A stretch of DNA of 64,000 bases. It comes from Hawksworthiomyces lignivorus (taxonomy: Eukaryota; Ascomycota; Sordariomycetes; Ophiostomatales; Ophiostomataceae). The stretch is taken from NCBI GenBank assembly GCA_002917075.1, contig NTMA01000069.1, positions 1 through 64,000 of the forward strand, read 5' to 3'. Position numbers and translations under genes: made by a program. The stretch's first letter is position 1. Every line of letters begins with the position of its first letter. Of this stretch, positions 61,561-64,000 are shown one piece after another. The notes beneath the pieces were generated by a model. It saw nothing but the letters and a program-made list of their open reading frames with translations. It had not been told where the DNA came from and did not search any database.

Positions 61561-64000
61561 TTAATATGTGGAAAAGCCGCTCAGCAAGTCATGAATGTCT
61601 ATGGGCAAGTCTAGACTCCGCCATTCAAAATTCTGTTGGACGTCATCCATGCCCATGTCCGACTCATAGAGCGCCGGGCTGACCATGGAGAGCGGCACGT
61701 CCGCCATGGGGTCGTTCATTGGCGATGTACCCACAGCCAGGGACCCCCGGTGGGCCCTGGATGCCGACATCTGCATGAAATTTAGGAGTGTCTGAAGATC
61801 GCCGTTGACGGCAGCAGCAGCAGCTTCTACATCGGCCAGATTATCGCTCATTATGCCGGAATTGTTATTTCCCAGACCGCTCGGAGAATCAAATCCGAAA
61901 CAATTAAGGGACGAAGATGCCATCGTCTGCCGACGCAGCCGCGGTGTTGTGGCCAGTAGAGTCGTTGCTTGCAGCGGGCTGAGGTGCGAGACGGCGGACC
62001 CTCCATTGCCATTGTTGGCGTCCATACTTCTGCCGCCGACGATGCTTGCATCACTTTGTGCCTCGAGCATGTTGCACGTGGTTGAATCTCCAGTAGGGTC
62101 GCTGTAGGTAGAGAGGGGAGGGGGAGGGTGAGGAGGAGCTGGTGCCGCCAGCGGCTGTTGAGGAAAAGGAATTGGTGCTTGTGAGATTCCTGCTCATGAA
62201 GAAGATTAGTATTTGCTGGCGCGGTCAGATACGTTCTACTGTCCCTACGAGAGAATGGGTTCGTACCTTCGCTTGTTCCTACTCTGCTGTCTCTCCGGCG
62301 AGGCGAAGAAGACGCACAGCTTTTGCTCGTCTTAGTCCAGGATGAAGAGGTTGGCATTCCGTTCCTGTCGCCGTTGGTCATATTGGTCTTGCTGTTTCCA
62401 TTCTCTCCACTCGTCTCGGCGAGCACCATGCCACCAGAGCGCGAGTCGGCGAATTTCTGACCGCCGCTCGCGTGGCCTCCATCTGCCTCGTCCTGACCCT
62501 CCAACTGCAGCTCGAGCGCCTCCAGGTTCTGCTCCATCGCCGTCCGCGCATTCCAGAAAGAGGCGCACCGCTTGTAGGTCAAGTAGAGCACGTCGAAGCG
62601 GGACTTGATCAGCGTCGGGTTGGTTGTCGCCCGGCCTACGTGCTTGCGGAGCAGCTGCACGGCAGCCGCCAGCCAGATGGTGCTGAGCAGGAACGGGTTG
62701 ATGTGCTGGATGTGCTCTTCGCAGCTGCGGTTCACAATGCACAGGATGTTGTCGGCCGCCTCAAAGTACTGCAGCACGGAGGGGTTGTCGAGGGCAAACG
62801 AAGGCGGGCCGATGGCGGCTGAGCCATTGTTGCTGCTGCTGCTGCTGCCGCTGCCGCTGCCGCCCTTGCGGCCGCGGCGGCCGGCGGCTGACGGCGCCTG
62901 CCGGTGGAACTGGTGGGCGTGGCCGCCAAACAGCTCGTAGCGGTGGATCATGAGGCGGGCCAGCTGCGTCATGACAAAGATGTCGTGGATGCTGCAGTGC
63001 AGCTGGCGCAGCGAGGCGAAGCAGGGGCGACCCGGCGCGGGACCCTCAAAGGTCAGGTACTGGTTGCGGTAGTGCAGGTGGGGCGGCAGCGCCAGCACGA
63101 AGCACTGCACCGAGTTGGCCAGGATCTCGAGCTTCTGCCGGGCCTCCTCCACGGGGCAGGGCTTGGAGAGGCCCCTGCCCCTGCGCACCGCGTGCGCCTT
63201 TGCGGCGGCGGCGGCGGCTGCAGCGGCGGCTGATGATGATGCCGGCAATGTTGACAACAACGACGACGAGGCACCGGTAGCGGTAGTGGTAGCGGCACCG
63301 GCACCGGCAGCAGCGGCGGCGGCCGCGCCGCGCCGGCGCTGCATCTCCTGCTCCATCTGGAAGGGCACCCCGCGCGGGCTGGAGATGATCTGGGCGTCCT
63401 TCATGAGCGAGTTGATGACGAGGTACCAGGCCTTGGGCGACTGGTTGCCCGACTGCTGCAGCGCCTTCCAGCGCTGCACGGGGTCGCGCTCCAGGAGGCA
63501 GCTGGGCGCCGGCCGGTCCTGGAACCAGTCGCCGTCGCCCACCGGCAGCAGCACCTCCATCTGCGCCCAGTCCACCGCCGTCGGCGTGCGCCGGATCGTG
63601 CTCGCAAACACGTCCATCTCCCACACCGCCCACCACGCCCGCCGCTTCTCCTCAGCATCGCGCCACAGCAGCGGGTCCTCGTGGCCGTGACCGTGGCTGT
63701 GGCTGTGGCTGTGGCCGTCGCCGCTGGCGCCCCGGCCGTCGTCGCCGCCATTGCTGCCGCCACCGCCGCTGCCGCTGCCCGCGGCTCCTGCAGACTGCGT
63801 CATCACTACGCTCTTGGCGTCCAGCAGGTGCAGGTTCATCTCGTAGGCCAGCCGCACGCACATGCCCAGCGACCGCCAGGCCCGGCCGTGCACGCCGCGC
63901 GTCAGGTCGCAGTGCGTGGAGATGATGGCCGCCTGCAGGATGCACAGCGTGGGCGGCTCGTCGCCGCACTCATCCAGCGCCCGGCTGATGAGCTTCCGCG
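61561..64000 (-). CDS. Fungal-specific transcription factor, C-terminal part (open at right edge)
   Basis: Two exons are visible: 64000-62267, open to the window edge, and 62189-61561, joined by GTACGA...CAG in phase. This encodes about 787 residues and lacks the N-terminus, where a Zn2Cys6 cluster would be expected. The visible part begins inside the Fungal_trans middle homology region (PF04082): LTRGVHGRAWRSLGMCVRLA followed by YEMNLHLLDA, and EKRRAWWAVWEMDVFASTIR, matching the usual 'GRAWRMxGMAxRLAxxLGLH' and 'RRRxWWxxxxxDR' blocks. Inserts of Gly, Ser, Ala and His are present, including an HSHSHGHGH run and a long Ala tract. The tail is disordered, with an acidic C-terminus (DLPIDIHDLLSGFSTY) that may be an activation domain. 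The regulated genes are unknown. Confidence 0.88.

Overview
The window is nuclear DNA from a filamentous ascomycete. Most genes are single transcription units with short introns (42 to about 290 nt) that begin GT and end AG. Conserved families typical of Pezizomycotina are present: an SLN1-type histidine kinase, an ORMDL protein, a Fungal_trans regulator, PNGase A, a Dal5-like MFS transporter and a NO VEIN-like ATPase. Sordariomycetes, perhaps Hypocreales, is my best guess from protein similarity recalled by eye; nothing in the window proves the order. There are no operons, rRNA genes or CRISPR arrays, and I recognised no canonical tRNA gene.

Layout. 1-2.6 kb: the 3' end of a gene cut by the left edge, convergent with a three-exon carboxymuconolactone-decarboxylase-like gene. 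3.3-6.5 kb: a degenerate coding tract on the minus strand, split by a 1.4-kb Tc1/mariner-type element whose transposase has one in-frame stop. 7-13 kb: a gene of unknown function and SLN1. 13-18.6 kb: a long gene-free stretch upstream of SLN1. 18.6-28.2 kb: an F-box-like protein, an Air-type zinc-knuckle protein and ORM1. 29.5-31.6 kb: a secreted, probably GPI-anchored protein with two LysM domains separated by about 200 residues rich in His and Asp. 32-39 kb: two transporters (APC and MFS) with a possible tRNA-derived SINE between them. 41.6-48.6 kb: an unrecognised disordered protein, an AIM24/DUF124-family protein and a FAM210/DUF1279 mitochondrial protein. 49.9-53.6 kb: PNGase A and a zinc alcohol dehydrogenase. 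54.5-60.2 kb: a seven-exon, 1756-residue NO VEIN-like protein (GHKL ATPase at the N-terminus, nuclease-fold NOV domain at the C-terminus). 61.6-64 kb: the C-terminal part of a fungal transcription factor, open at the right edge.

The genes do not form an obvious pathway or biosynthetic cluster. Links are general: osmosensing (SLN1), sphingolipid control (ORM), nuclear RNA surveillance (Air), nutrient uptake (two permeases) and cell-surface chitin or glycan interaction (LysM protein, PNGase A). The two best candidates for undescribed biology are the LysM protein with its very large histidine-rich insert and the GHKL-ATPase/NOV protein, whose pairing of an ATPase with a nuclease-like domain recalls prokaryotic defence proteins. 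Exon boundaries are my own, from splice signals and reading phase; there is no transcript evidence.
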